Source: Bradyrhizobium cenepequi (lineage in GTDB: Bacteria > Pseudomonadota > Alphaproteobacteria > Rhizobiales > Xanthobacteraceae). From it: 64,000 nucleotides of DNA. Location: contig NZ_JAGKJI010000006.1 in the NCBI RefSeq assembly GCF_020329485.1, forward strand, positions 1-64,000. Direction: 5' to 3'. The notes under the pieces were generated by a model. It saw nothing but the letters and a program-made list of their open reading frames with translations. It was not told the origin of the DNA and did no database searches. Positions 41,513 through 51,163 of the stretch are shown here, in pieces (the stretch's first letter is position 1; each line of letters opens with the position of its first letter). The translations under genes were made by a program, and so were the position numbers.

Positions 41513-42127
41513 ATGACCGATCCGAACCGGCCGAACGACAACGCCGAGAACCCGGGGCCGACCGGCGAGCCCGTGGTCTCGAAGCCCTACATCATGCCCG
41601 ACGATCCCGAGCAGGGATCGGTGGAGGCCTTGACCAAGGAGCTTAACGAAGCGCGCGACCGGACGCTGCGCACGCTGGCCGAGATGGAAAATCTGCGCAA
41701 GCGCACGACCCGCGAAATCGCGGATGCGCGCGCCTATGGCATCACCGGCTTTGCCCGCGACATCCTCGACATCGCCGACAATCTGCAGCGCGCGCTCGAT
41801 GCCGTCCCGGCCGAGGCCAAGGCGGCCGCCGACCCCGGTCTGAAGGCCCTGATCGAAGGCGTTGAGCTGACCGAGCGTTCGCTGCATGCCACGCTCGAGA
41901 AGAACGGTGTCAAGAAATTCGATCCGACCGGCGAGAAGTTCGATCCGAACTTCCAGCAGGCAATGTACGAGGTTCCCGATCCCTCCGTGCCATCGGGCAC
42001 GGTGGTGCAGGTGGTACAGGCCGGCTACACGATCGGGGAGCGCGTGCTGCGTCCGGCGCTCGTCGGTGTTTCCAAGGGCGGCGCAAAGTCGGCGTCGGCT
42101 TCAGCCTCCTCCGCAGAGCAAAACTGA
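41513..42127 (+). CDS. grpE: Nucleotide exchange factor GrpE
   Basis: Releases ADP from DnaK. From ATG 41513 the product has 204 residues: a disordered N-terminus, a long coiled coil ([20 protein letters not shown]) and a C-terminal beta domain with [20 protein letters not shown] and [19 protein letters not shown] [15 protein letters not shown]. Preceded by AAAGG. It is separated from dnaK by a minus-strand gene, so the chaperone genes are clustered but not one operon. Confidence 0.96.
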   Translation: MTDPNRPNDNAENPGPTGEPVVSKPYIMPDDPEQGSVEALTKELNEARDRTLRTLAEMENLRKRTTREIADARAYGITGFARDILDIADNLQRALDAVPAEAKAAADPGLKALIEGVELTERSLHATLEKNGVKKFDPTGEKFDPNFQQAMYEVPDPSVPSGTVVQVVQAGYTIGERVLRPALVGVSKGGAKSASASASSAEQN

Positions 42128-42142
42128 CCAGCTCGAAACAAA

Positions 42143-42184
42143 ATCTAGAGCTTCGGTTCTGATCAAATCAGCGCAGAAGCTTTA
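42143..42184. terminator. Hairpin between convergent grpE and the secreted hypothetical gene
   Basis: CTAGAGCTTCGGTTCTGATC and GATCAAATCAGCGCAGAAGC form an imperfect inverted repeat closing with AGCTTC/GAAGCT. It fills the gap between two convergent genes and reaches the stop codon of the minus-strand one. It may also be a dispersed repeat. Confidence 0.5.
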
Positions 42185-43117
42185 GCGGGGCTGAATCCCG
42201 TCGCGCACGTTGCGGAAACGCGGGAAGGCGGTCGACCATTGAGTGCGCGGCGAGGAGCCGATGATACGCAGCGAGGTCTGCGCTCCGAACCGCAGCCATT
42301 GCACGATCGTGACCGGCGTATTGTCTTTGCCGCTGACCGCATCGATCCGCGTCTCATATCCCGGCTGCCCATCGATGCGGAGCGGCTCCGACATCGTGAT
42401 TCGCCCATCGCGGACGCCGGGGATCGTGGTTGCGATCTGCTGGGCAAAACGGCCGCGATCATCGGGAGAGGCGGCGGTCGAGCCGATGATGCCGATGATC
42501 ATGAAGGGCGCCACCTCGAACCCGCTCTTCTCGTCGCCATCGGCGACGATCAGCGCGGCGCCGGGCGCCAGCGTGCGGATGTTCTTGAAGTTCGCCAGCT
42601 CGGTTATCTTGAAGGGCATCAGCCCGAGCTGCTCGTCGACCGGAACCTGATCCCGGATCGCGGCGGTCGAGAACATCTGGCGGATGGCGTCGTCGGTATA
42701 GATCCTGGCGGCATTCTCCGGGACCTGCATGGCGATATAGCCGGAGAAGGTCGGGCCGGGCAGGATCATCGAATAGCGCCGCACACTGCTGGCGCCATTC
42801 TTAGCATTCTCGACTGTGTAATAGGCAAGTCCGGCCGCGGTCTCGATGCTCTCCGGCTTGATCCCGCCGGTCCCGCCCGGGTTCGCCTTGAAAGCGTTGG
42901 CGACCTCGCCATAGGCCTCCGCCGGCAAGTCGGTCACCAGCACCTTGACGCCCTGGTCCTCGGTCTCGAAGCCGGTGAAGGCCTTTGCGCGATTGAGCCC
43001 AACCAACGGCTTCATCCCGACCCTGGCGCCCGGCGGAAAGACCACGTCCGTGGCAAGGGCGGAAGATGTGGCGGCAATGAACAGGGCGACCACGGCAAGG
43101 AAGCGAATGGGGTTCAT
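42182..43117 (-). CDS. Secreted hypothetical protein
   Basis: 311-residue protein with a clear signal peptide (FLAVVALFIAATSSALATD). The mature part starts with VFPPGARVGMKPLVGL and has no transmembrane segment. I recognise no named domain; similar proteins occur in Bradyrhizobium as periplasmic proteins of unknown function. It lies between grpE and dnaK on the opposite strand, so any stress link is only positional. ATG 43117. Confidence 0.7.
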   Translation of the reverse strand: MNPIRFLAVVALFIAATSSALATDVVFPPGARVGMKPLVGLNRAKAFTGFETEDQGVKVLVTDLPAEAYGEVANAFKANPGGTGGIKPESIETAAGLAYYTVENAKNGASSVRRYSMILPGPTFSGYIAMQVPENAARIYTDDAIRQMFSTAAIRDQVPVDEQLGLMPFKITELANFKNIRTLAPGAALIVADGDEKSGFEVAPFMIIGIIGSTAASPDDRGRFAQQIATTIPGVRDGRITMSEPLRIDGQPGYETRIDAVSGKDNTPVTIVQWLRFGAQTSLRIIGSSPRTQWSTAFPRFRNVRDGIQPR

Positions 43118-43402
43118 GTCAAGGATCTACCGGGTTTGGCATTGAAGCCGTTCAATGGGCAACCCTGTGCGGGCCGCAAGCTGTCAGGCCTCAGTCGGCC
43201 CGCTTTTAGCGGTTTTGATGGCCCGGCGACAGGGCTGGGCGGCTTCACGCCGCCTGATGGCGCTGGGTGCAATGTCGCAGCTTTCTTGCGCATTCGTTAA
43301 TATGGATCCCAGGACCAAGCCGGAGGACCAAGCCGGTCCGGGCCCCGACTGATACAATCTTTCAAACGCCAGTCTTTTCAGGCCTCAAGGTTGCGTCCAG
43401 TC
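43118..43402. other. dnaK upstream region, no gene seen
   Basis: Part of a 418-base divergent gap. Short open frames here have no family or binding site. The dnaK promoter lies at its right end. Confidence 0.5.
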
Positions 43403-43433
43403 CTTGCAGGCCTAACCCCCCCTCCTATATGAG
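43403..43433 (+). promoter_or_regulatory. RpoH (sigma-32) promoter of dnaK
   Basis: CTTG at 43403-43406, then exactly 17 bases, then CCTATATGAG at 43424-43433. This fits the alphaproteobacterial heat-shock consensus CTTG-N17/18-CYTATNTNNG at every fixed position. Transcription would begin near 43440, giving a leader of about 95 bases before the dnaK ATG. Confidence 0.8.
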
Positions 43434-43535
43434 GCTCATCGTCGCAATATCGCGAGCATTTGAACGTGTGGGGGTTCGGTTCGGTGCGCCGTCAGGGCCC
43501 AGCCAACCTGCCTTAGACAGAAGGAAATCAGAACC

Positions 43536-45434
<1,899 letters not shown>

Positions 45435-45451
45435 GACACGGGCGTAGGATG

Positions 45452-45505
45452 ATGACCCCCATGCCAAGAGCGCGCGAAGCGTCTCCAGGGATGGGGGTCA
45501 TTTTT
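45452..45505 (+). terminator. Rho-independent terminator after dnaK
   Basis: ATGACCCCCAT at 45452-45462 pairs perfectly with ATGGGGGTCAT at 45491-45501, followed by TTTT. It lies 18 bases after the dnaK stop and before dnaJ, so it can reduce read-through into dnaJ. Confidence 0.85.
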
Positions 45506-45576
45506 CGTTAAGCCGAACACTGCGTCTTGCCGAACATATGGTTCAGCGAGAGGATGAATTCGGGCGGGTTTAACTG

Positions 45577-46710
45577 ATGTCCACCAAGCGCTGCTATTAC
45601 GAGACCCTCGAGGTCGATCGGAACGCGGACGAAACCAAGCTGAAAGCGGCTTTCCGCAAGCTCGCGATGAAATGGCACCCGGACCGCAATCCCGGCGATG
45701 CCACGAGCGAGGTGAAGTTCAAGGAAATCAACGAAGCCTACGAGGTCCTGAAGGACAACGACAAGCGCGCCGCCTATGACCGCTATGGCCATGCGGCCTT
45801 CGAGCAGGGCATGGGCGGTGGCGCCGGTCCGGGCTTCGGCGCCGGCTTTGCCTCTTCCTTCTCCGATATTTTCGAAGACCTGTTCGGCATGGCCGGGCAG
45901 CGTCGTAGCGGCGGCCGCGAACGCGGCGCCGATCTTCGCTACAACATGGAGATCACGCTCGAGGAGGCGTATTTCGGCAAGACCGCGCAGATCGAAATTC
46001 CCGTCTCCGTCACCTGCGAATCGTGCTCTGGCACCGGCGCCAAGGCCGGCACCAAGCCGAAGACCTGCTCGATGTGCGGTGGTGCCGGCCGCATCCGCCA
46101 GGCGCAGGGCTTCTTCACCCTGGAGCGCACCTGCCCCGGCTGCCAGGGCCGCGGCCAGATGATCGAAGACGCCTGTCCGTCCTGCTCCGGCTCGGGCCGG
46201 GTGACGCGCGACCGGACGCTGTCGGTCAATATTCCGCAAGGCGTCGAGGACGGCACCCGCATCCGACTTGCGGGCGAGGGTGAAGCCGGCGTCCGCAGCG
46301 GCCCGCCCGGCGACCTCTATATCTTCCTGTCGCTGACCCAGCACCCGTTCTTCCAGCGCGATGGCGCCGACCTGCACTGCCGCGTGCCGATCTCGATGGT
46401 CACCGCGGCGCTGGGTGGCGAGTTCGAGGTGCCGACCATCGACAAGGGCAAGACCAAGGTGAAGGTACCGGGGGGGACGCAATCGGGCCGCCGATTCCGC
46501 ATTGCATCAAAGGGCATGCCGGTGCTGCGGTCGCGCCAGACCGGCGACATGTATGTTCAGGTCGTGGTCGAAACGCCCCAGAATCTGACCAAGAAGCAAC
46601 AGGAATTGCTGATGGAGTTCGAAAAGCTCTCCTCTGGCGCGACGCAACCAGAGGCAGTGGGTTTCTTCTCCAAGGTCAAGGACTTCTTCGGCACTCGGAC
46701 GGGTACCTAG
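45577..46710 (+). CDS. dnaJ: Chaperone protein DnaJ (Hsp40)
   Basis: Co-chaperone that stimulates DnaK ATPase. The 377-residue class I protein has the J domain with HPD in [11 protein letters not shown], then a Gly/Phe-rich linker. Four zinc-finger repeats follow: [28 protein letters not shown] and CPSCSGSGR. The C-terminal substrate domain ends [18 protein letters not shown] ([12 protein letters not shown]). ATG 45577. The TAG stop abuts a family D repeat. Confidence 0.98.
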   Translation: MSTKRCYYETLEVDRNADETKLKAAFRKLAMKWHPDRNPGDATSEVKFKEINEAYEVLKDNDKRAAYDRYGHAAFEQGMGGGAGPGFGAGFASSFSDIFEDLFGMAGQRRSGGRERGADLRYNMEITLEEAYFGKTAQIEIPVSVTCESCSGTGAKAGTKPKTCSMCGGAGRIRQAQGFFTLERTCPGCQGRGQMIEDACPSCSGSGRVTRDRTLSVNIPQGVEDGTRIRLAGEGEAGVRSGPPGDLYIFLSLTQHPFFQRDGADLHCRVPISMVTAALGGEFEVPTIDKGKTKVKVPGGTQSGRRFRIASKGMPVLRSRQTGDMYVQVVVETPQNLTKKQQELLMEFEKLSSGATQPEAVGFFSKVKDFFGTRTGT

Positions 46711-46834
46711 CGCATGATCCGGAAAAGTGGGAACCGGTTTTCCCTCGCGACAAGTGCGAATCGTCTGCAGAAAGATCATGCTCAAACAAAGAGACGAGAT
46801 CGCGATCCGATTTCGTCTAATCGGATCATGATCG
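46708..46834. repeat. Family D composite repeat after dnaJ
   Basis: TAGCGCATGATCCGGAAAAG at the dnaJ stop. An extra arm with TCGCGACAAGTGCGAATCG and GATCATGCTC closes the first palindrome. GATCGCGATCCGATTTCG and AATCGGATCATGATC form the second. The rest of the gap to 47032 shows no gene. Confidence 0.8.
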
Positions 46835-47032
46835 AGCGTGACGGCAAAGGCGGCCCCGGCGGTGTGCGCGACAGCGCTGAAATCGAAATTGATGCATGGC
46901 CTTATCGCCAAACCGGGTTGCGGTTTGGCGGAACAAACACGCGGCCGATCTGCTTGACCATGACAGTTTCGACCTATACCTCTTTATGACCGTTTTCTGA
47001 CAGCCGCTCGCGCGGTCCCGCCTGGTAGCGAC

Positions 47033-47632
47033 ATGCCCCTGCAATCGTCCGTGCGTCCGCTGAAGAAGCCCCGTCTTGACGACGAGGTCCGCTTCCTCCG
47101 GTCATGGATCGAAAAGCCGCTGCATGTAGGCGCGGTGATGCCATCGGGCCGATTGTTGGCGCGTACGATGGCGCAATATGTCGATGTCCGATCGGAAGGT
47201 CCCGTCGTCGAACTTGGCCCCGGAACCGGTGCGATCACCAGCGCGCTGATCGAGCATGGCGTAGATCAGAAGCGTCTCGTGCTGGTTGAATACAATCCCG
47301 GCTTCTGCGCACTGCTGCGCGAGCGCTACCCGCAGGCCAAGGTGGTGCAGGGTGACGCCTACAAGCTTCGGGACTCGCTCTGGGACGTGTTGACTGCGCC
47401 GGCCGCGGCGATGGTTTCCGGTCTGCCGCTGGTCACGAAACCGATGATCACCCGCCTGAGGCTGATCCGCGACGCCTTCGTCGCGCTTGCGCCGGGTGCT
47501 CCCTTCGTCCAATTCACCTATTCGGTGGTCCCGCCGATTCCGAAATCGCTGCCGGGCGTGTCCACAGAAGCTTCCGAGCGGATCTGGATGAACCTTCCGC
47601 CAGCTCGGGTCTGGGTGTATCGCAAGGGCTGA
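47033..47632 (+). CDS. Phospholipid N-methyltransferase (PmtA-like)
   Basis: 199-residue SAM-dependent methyltransferase resembling the Rhodobacter/Bradyrhizobium-type phosphatidylethanolamine N-methyltransferase that makes phosphatidylcholine. The SAM site is VVELGPGTGAITSALI, with VLVEYNPGF as the acidic loop. MVSGLPLVTKP and PFVQFTYSVVPPIP are family features. The same fold is shared with rRNA dimethyladenosine transferases, so substrate is inferred. ATG 47033. Phosphatidylcholine is important in symbiotic rhizobia, which would suit this organism. Confidence 0.75.
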   Translation: MPLQSSVRPLKKPRLDDEVRFLRSWIEKPLHVGAVMPSGRLLARTMAQYVDVRSEGPVVELGPGTGAITSALIEHGVDQKRLVLVEYNPGFCALLRERYPQAKVVQGDAYKLRDSLWDVLTAPAAAMVSGLPLVTKPMITRLRLIRDAFVALAPGAPFVQFTYSVVPPIPKSLPGVSTEASERIWMNLPPARVWVYRKG

Positions 47633-47680
47633 CCGCGCCCGCGCATCGCGCGGCGATTGGCCGAACGCGATTCAAAAATA

Positions 47681-48259
47681 ATGTCTGCGCTGAAAATACT
47701 TGTGATCCCGGGGTCGCTGCGATCAGGCTCGCTGAACGCGAAGCTCGCAGCCGTTGCCGCGCATGAGATCGCACAGGCCGGCGCCGAGGTCAGCCGCATC
47801 TCGCTGGCCGACTTTCCTTTGCCGATCTATGACGGCGACCTGCAGGCGAAATCCGGCGTGCCGAAGAACGCAGTCAACCTCAAGCGCATGATCGGCGCGC
47901 ATCATGGCGTCCTGATCGTGACGCCGGAATACAATTCCTCGGTGCCGCCGCTGGTCAAGAACACCATCGACTGGGTGAGCCGGGTGCAGGATCCCCATGA
48001 GCTTCGCGGCCAGGTGTTTCGCGATCGTGTCTTCGCCATCGCTGCCGCCTCCGGCGGTCGGCTCGGCGGCAGCCGCGCGCTGGCGGCGCTGCGCCTCATC
48101 CTGTCGGCCTGCCAGGCCACCGTGATCCCGAACCAGCTCGCGCTGTCATTTGCCGAACATGCCTATGACGATATGGATCACCTGAAGCATCCTGCCGATA
48201 TCGAGGCGATGCAGGCCATGGTGCGGCAATTGATCGACCTTTCTCAACGGATGATGTGA
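47681..48259 (+). CDS. NADPH-dependent FMN reductase family protein
   Basis: 192-residue flavodoxin-like oxidoreductase. The FMN phosphate loop is PGSLRSGSLN, and TPEYNSSVPPLVKNTIDW contacts the isoalloxazine ring. Family members reduce quinones, chromate or azo dyes; the substrate here is unknown. ATG 47681; an in-frame start 24 bases upstream is less likely. pyrF follows after 6 bases, so the two are probably co-transcribed. Confidence 0.88.
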   Translation: MSALKILVIPGSLRSGSLNAKLAAVAAHEIAQAGAEVSRISLADFPLPIYDGDLQAKSGVPKNAVNLKRMIGAHHGVLIVTPEYNSSVPPLVKNTIDWVSRVQDPHELRGQVFRDRVFAIAAASGGRLGGSRALAALRLILSACQATVIPNQLALSFAEHAYDDMDHLKHPADIEAMQAMVRQLIDLSQRMM

Positions 48260-48265
48260 GGTGAC

Positions 48266-48976
48266 ATGCAGCCAGGCGATATCGCGCAGCAGGACCGCTT
48301 GATCGTCGCACTCGATTTGCCCAACGTCGCCGTGGCAGAAGCGATGATCGACAAACTCGGCGACAGCGTGCACTTCTACAAGATCGGCTATCAGCTCGCT
48401 TATGCCGGCGGCCTGCCGCTGGCGCGCGCACTCGCAACGGCCGGCAAAAAGGTGTTCATCGATCTCAAGCTGCATGACATCGGCAACACGGTCGCGCGCG
48501 GTGTTGAGAGCATCGCGACGCTTGGCGCGACCTTCCTCACCGTGCACGCCTACCCGCAGACCATGAAGGCTGCAGTGGAAGCGCGGGCCGGATCGAACCT
48601 CAAGATTCTCGCGGTCACGGTGCTGACCTCCTATGACGACGACGATCTCCACGCCGCAGGCTATCGCTTCAACGTTGCCGATCTCGTCGAGGCGCGCGCG
48701 CAGCAGGCGCAGGTGCTCGGCGTCGACGGGCTCGTGAGTTCGCCGGAGGAGGCAGCCTCCTTGCGCAAGATCATCGGACACCAGATGAAGCTGGTCACGC
48801 CCGGCATTCGCCCAGCCGGTTCCGCGAGCGGCGACCAGAAGCGCATCATGACGCCGGCGCGTGCGATCGCCGCCGGGGCGGACTATCTGGTGGTGGGCCG
48901 GCCGATCCTGGAGGGCGCTGACCCCAAAGTCGCCGCAGAGGCCATCCAGGCTGAGATCGCGCAGGCGATCGGATAA
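48266..48976 (+). CDS. pyrF: Orotidine 5'-phosphate decarboxylase
   Basis: Last step of UMP synthesis. The 236-residue barrel has the catalytic Asp-Lys array in [16 protein letters not shown] and [14 protein letters not shown] at the N-terminus. VTPGIRPAG and YLVVGRPI bind the phosphate. ATG 48266, spaced 6 bases after the FMN reductase gene. A DUF1330 gene follows. Confidence 0.97.
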   Translation: MQPGDIAQQDRLIVALDLPNVAVAEAMIDKLGDSVHFYKIGYQLAYAGGLPLARALATAGKKVFIDLKLHDIGNTVARGVESIATLGATFLTVHAYPQTMKAAVEARAGSNLKILAVTVLTSYDDDDLHAAGYRFNVADLVEARAQQAQVLGVDGLVSSPEEAASLRKIIGHQMKLVTPGIRPAGSASGDQKRIMTPARAIAAGADYLVVGRPILEGADPKVAAEAIQAEIAQAIG

Positions 48977-48996
48977 TTAACAAAGGAGAAGAAGAG

Positions 48997-49299
48997 ATGG
49001 CCAAGGGATACTGGATCGGACGCGTCGACGTTCACAACGAGGAGGCTTACAAGCCCTACATGGCGGCCAACCCGGCGATCTTCCAGAAATTCGGCGGCAA
49101 GTTCGTGGTGCGCGGCGGCAGGTTCACCGCAGTCGAGGGCGAGTGCCGCTCCCGCAATGTCGTGATCGAGTTTCCCGACTACGAAACCGCGCTGGCTTGC
49201 TATCGCTCGCCGGAATACCAAGCCAACATCAAGGTTCGGCAGCCGCATTCGATCGCCGAGCTCATCATCATCGAAGGCTACGACGCGCCGCAATCCTGA
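48997..49299 (+). CDS. DUF1330 family protein
   Basis: 100-residue protein of the DUF1330 ferredoxin-like fold. It begins MAKGYWIGRVDVHN and carries the family's FGGKFVVRGG and IEFPDYETALACYRSPEYQ. Function is unknown; relatives resemble small dimeric alpha-beta barrels. A strong AAAGGAGAAG binding site precedes ATG 48997. It is the last gene of the pyrF operon; a strong hairpin follows. Confidence 0.88.
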   Translation: MAKGYWIGRVDVHNEEAYKPYMAANPAIFQKFGGKFVVRGGRFTAVEGECRSRNVVIEFPDYETALACYRSPEYQANIKVRQPHSIAELIIIEGYDAPQS

Positions 49300-49376
49300 G
49301 CGAGTGTTCTTCCCGAGCGGACGCATTCGCGCATTGTTACAGGAATGTCATTGACGTGATCGCATGGTGAGCCGCC

Positions 49377-49426
49377 GCTGGAGCGGGATGACTTTTCTTC
49401 GAATCGTCATCCCGCTCCAGCTCTTT
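49377..49426 (+). terminator. Strong hairpin after the pyrF-DUF1330 operon
   Basis: GCTGGAGCGGGATGAC at 49377-49392 pairs perfectly with GTCATCCCGCTCCAGC at 49406-49421, then TCTTTG. A 16-bp stem and a short T-rich tail fit a transcript terminator; it may also be a dispersed repeat. Confidence 0.7.
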
Positions 49427-49432
49427 GTTCGA

Positions 49433-49482
49433 GCATGATCTTTTCGGAAACCGGTCTCCACTCTTCCGGGATCATGCTCTAG
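49433..49482. repeat. Family D palindromic repeat
   Basis: GCATGATCTTTTCGG and CCGGGATCATGC, with ACCGGTCTCCACTC in the middle. It is the left border of the region upstream of the RTX gene. Confidence 0.8.
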
Positions 49483-49783
49483 TGTCGGCTAGCGGATTTC
49501 ACGCGATTATCCGCTTACGCGTAACCACAATCCTCATCTTGATCATCCTGGAACAAGCGGGACGAATTGGCGCGTCATGATGCGCGACGCGTCCATATGC
49601 ACCCTGCGATTCTTTTGTATCCAAATGGGGATTGCGACGCTGCCCCACTTTCATTCAAGGTTGCATCCGTCGACGTCCACATCAATCGGTGATGGACAGT
49701 GAAGTAAGCCGGCTCAGCAATCGAGACGTTTTTTGCGGTTCGGAAGTCGACCCGCAAACGTCCATCTGTAGGGAGCGGAAATC
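49483..49783. promoter_or_regulatory. RTX gene upstream region with leader hairpin
   Basis: No gene is seen. This 300-base stretch is less GC-rich than its surroundings. At 49725-49762 a hairpin can form from GACGTTTTTTGCGG and CCGCAAACGTC, with two extra T in the left arm. It ends just before the binding site GGGAGCGG at 49771. It could affect translation of the RTX gene. No promoter could be assigned with confidence. Confidence 0.45.
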
Positions 49784-51085
49784 ATGGCACTCATCAACGG
49801 AACAGCAGGCGACGATGTACTACCCGGCACGCCGGATCCCGATGAGATCAACGGTCTGGCCGGCAACGACACCATAACCGGATTGGAGGGGGACGACACC
49901 GTAAGCGGCGGCCCAGGCGACGACAACATCGACGGCGGCGCTGACAACGATACGCTCAACGGTAATGCCGGAGCCGACACGATCGTGGGTGGCGATGGCG
50001 ATGACACGATCAATGGCGGCGCGGGAGTAGATACTCTCTCCGGAGACGCCGGCGCTGACACGATCCACGGCAACGCGGGCAACGACAATATCGACGGCGG
50101 AGCGGACAACGATACGCTCTTTGGTGATGCCGGCGACGACACCATCGTCGGCGGTGACGGCGATGACACGATCAATGGCGGCGCGGGCCTCGACACGCTT
50201 TCGGGCGACGCTGGCGACGATACGCTGAATGGCGGAGTCGGCGACGACACGCTGAATGGCGGCGACGGCATGGACCTGCTCAATGGCGGCCTCGGCAATG
50301 ACACCCTGAACGGCGATGCCGGAACCGATACGCTCAACGGCGGTGCGGGTGACGATACGCTGAATGGCGGCGCCGATGACGACGAGCTCAACGGCGGTGC
50401 CGGCAATGATACGCTGAACGGCGACGACGGCAACGATACCCTGGACGGCGGTGCCGGGGACGACACCGCGGATGGCGGTGCCGGCGACGATACAGTGTCC
50501 GGCGGCACCGGCGATGATGTCCTGGCCGGAGGTGCTGGTATCGACACCGTCAGCGGCGGCGACGGTGATGACGAACTCAGCGGCGGGGACGGCGCCGACA
50601 CGCTCAATGGCGAAGCCGGCGACGACACGGTCGATGGCGGCAACGGAGCCGACATCATGGATGGCGGCGACGGAGCCGATGCGCTGGCCGGCGGCGCGGG
50701 CGGCGATACGCTGAGCGGCTCTGCAGGCGATGATGAGCTCGACGGCGGAAACGGTGCCGACACTCTCGACGGGGGCGAGGGCGATGATGTCCTGACGGGC
50801 GGTGCAGGCACTGATATGCACAACTTCGGTGACGGCACGGGTGCCGACTTCGGCAACGATGAAATCACCGATTTGAGCTTCGCCGAAGAGGATGTCGTCA
50901 ATGTCGACGCGGCCGACGACTTCGATCCGACCACCATTGTTGTCGATGACGACGGAACCAACACCGTGCTCGACTTCGGCTTCGGTACCATCCAGCTCGA
51001 TGGTATCTCAGGTGGAGCAACGGCGTTCGAATCGATCGACGACATCAACGCTGCCGCGGGATACGACGCTATCACAGTGGTATGA
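49784..51085 (+). CDS. Secreted calcium-binding RTX repeat protein
   Basis: 433 residues. From residue 5 to 346 it consists of 38 consecutive nine-residue units close to (N/D/S)GG(A/D)GDDTL with no gap in register, which would fold into one long calcium-bound parallel beta-roll. Residues 347-433 form a non-repeat cap ending in hydrophobic DAITVV, suitable as a C-terminal type I secretion signal. The protein contains no Lys, Arg, Cys or Trp and only one Tyr, so it is extremely acidic. No enzymatic or toxin domain and no N-terminal signal peptide are present. The adjacent ABC transporter and fusion protein are its likely exporter. Role is inferred as an extracellular calcium-dependent matrix or adhesion protein. 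Confidence 0.9.
   Translation: MALINGTAGDDVLPGTPDPDEINGLAGNDTITGLEGDDTVSGGPGDDNIDGGADNDTLNGNAGADTIVGGDGDDTINGGAGVDTLSGDAGADTIHGNAGNDNIDGGADNDTLFGDAGDDTIVGGDGDDTINGGAGLDTLSGDAGDDTLNGGVGDDTLNGGDGMDLLNGGLGNDTLNGDAGTDTLNGGAGDDTLNGGADDDELNGGAGNDTLNGDDGNDTLDGGAGDDTADGGAGDDTVSGGTGDDVLAGGAGIDTVSGGDGDDELSGGDGADTLNGEAGDDTVDGGNGADIMDGGDGADALAGGAGGDTLSGSAGDDELDGGNGADTLDGGEGDDVLTGGAGTDMHNFGDGTGADFGNDEITDLSFAEEDVVNVDAADDFDPTTIVVDDDGTNTVLDFGFGTIQLDGISGGATAFESIDDINAAAGYDAITVV
49904..50227 (+). repeat. Tandem duplication inside the RTX gene
   Basis: Units 5-10 (49904-50065) and 11-16 (50066-50227) are two copies of a 162-base block of six nonapeptides. [18 protein letters not shown] and NGGAG(V/L)DTL recur in the same order, and the DNA is also closely similar. 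This points to recent growth of the array by unequal exchange. Confidence 0.75.
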
Positions 51086-51095
51086 CGCTAACTTC

Positions 51096-51119
51096 AGCGG
51101 GGCGGCCAGCCGCCCCGCT
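51096..51119 (+). terminator. GC-rich hairpin after the RTX gene
   Basis: AGCGGGGCGG and CCGCCCCGCT pair perfectly around CCAG. It lies 10 bases after the RTX stop and 44 before the transporter gene. No T-run follows, so it may attenuate and give more RTX mRNA than transporter mRNA. Confidence 0.6.
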
Positions 51120-51163
51120 GCCGTATTCTGAAGTACTCAGTTCTTAGTGATATTCGGCCGGTC

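Noticed and set aside
45508..46482. 324-codon minus-strand frame opposite dnaJ
   Set aside because: Shadow of dnaJ, which has all four zinc-finger repeats and the J domain.
49796..50821. Periodic DNA resembling a CRISPR array
   Set aside because: The period of 27 bases is that of the RTX nonapeptides; there are no unique spacers between identical repeats and no cas genes.
49714..51075. 453-codon and 333-codon frames opposite the RTX gene
   Set aside because: Repeat DNA with a 27-base period has no stops in several frames; the products are Ser/Pro- or Val/Ala-rich without any family.
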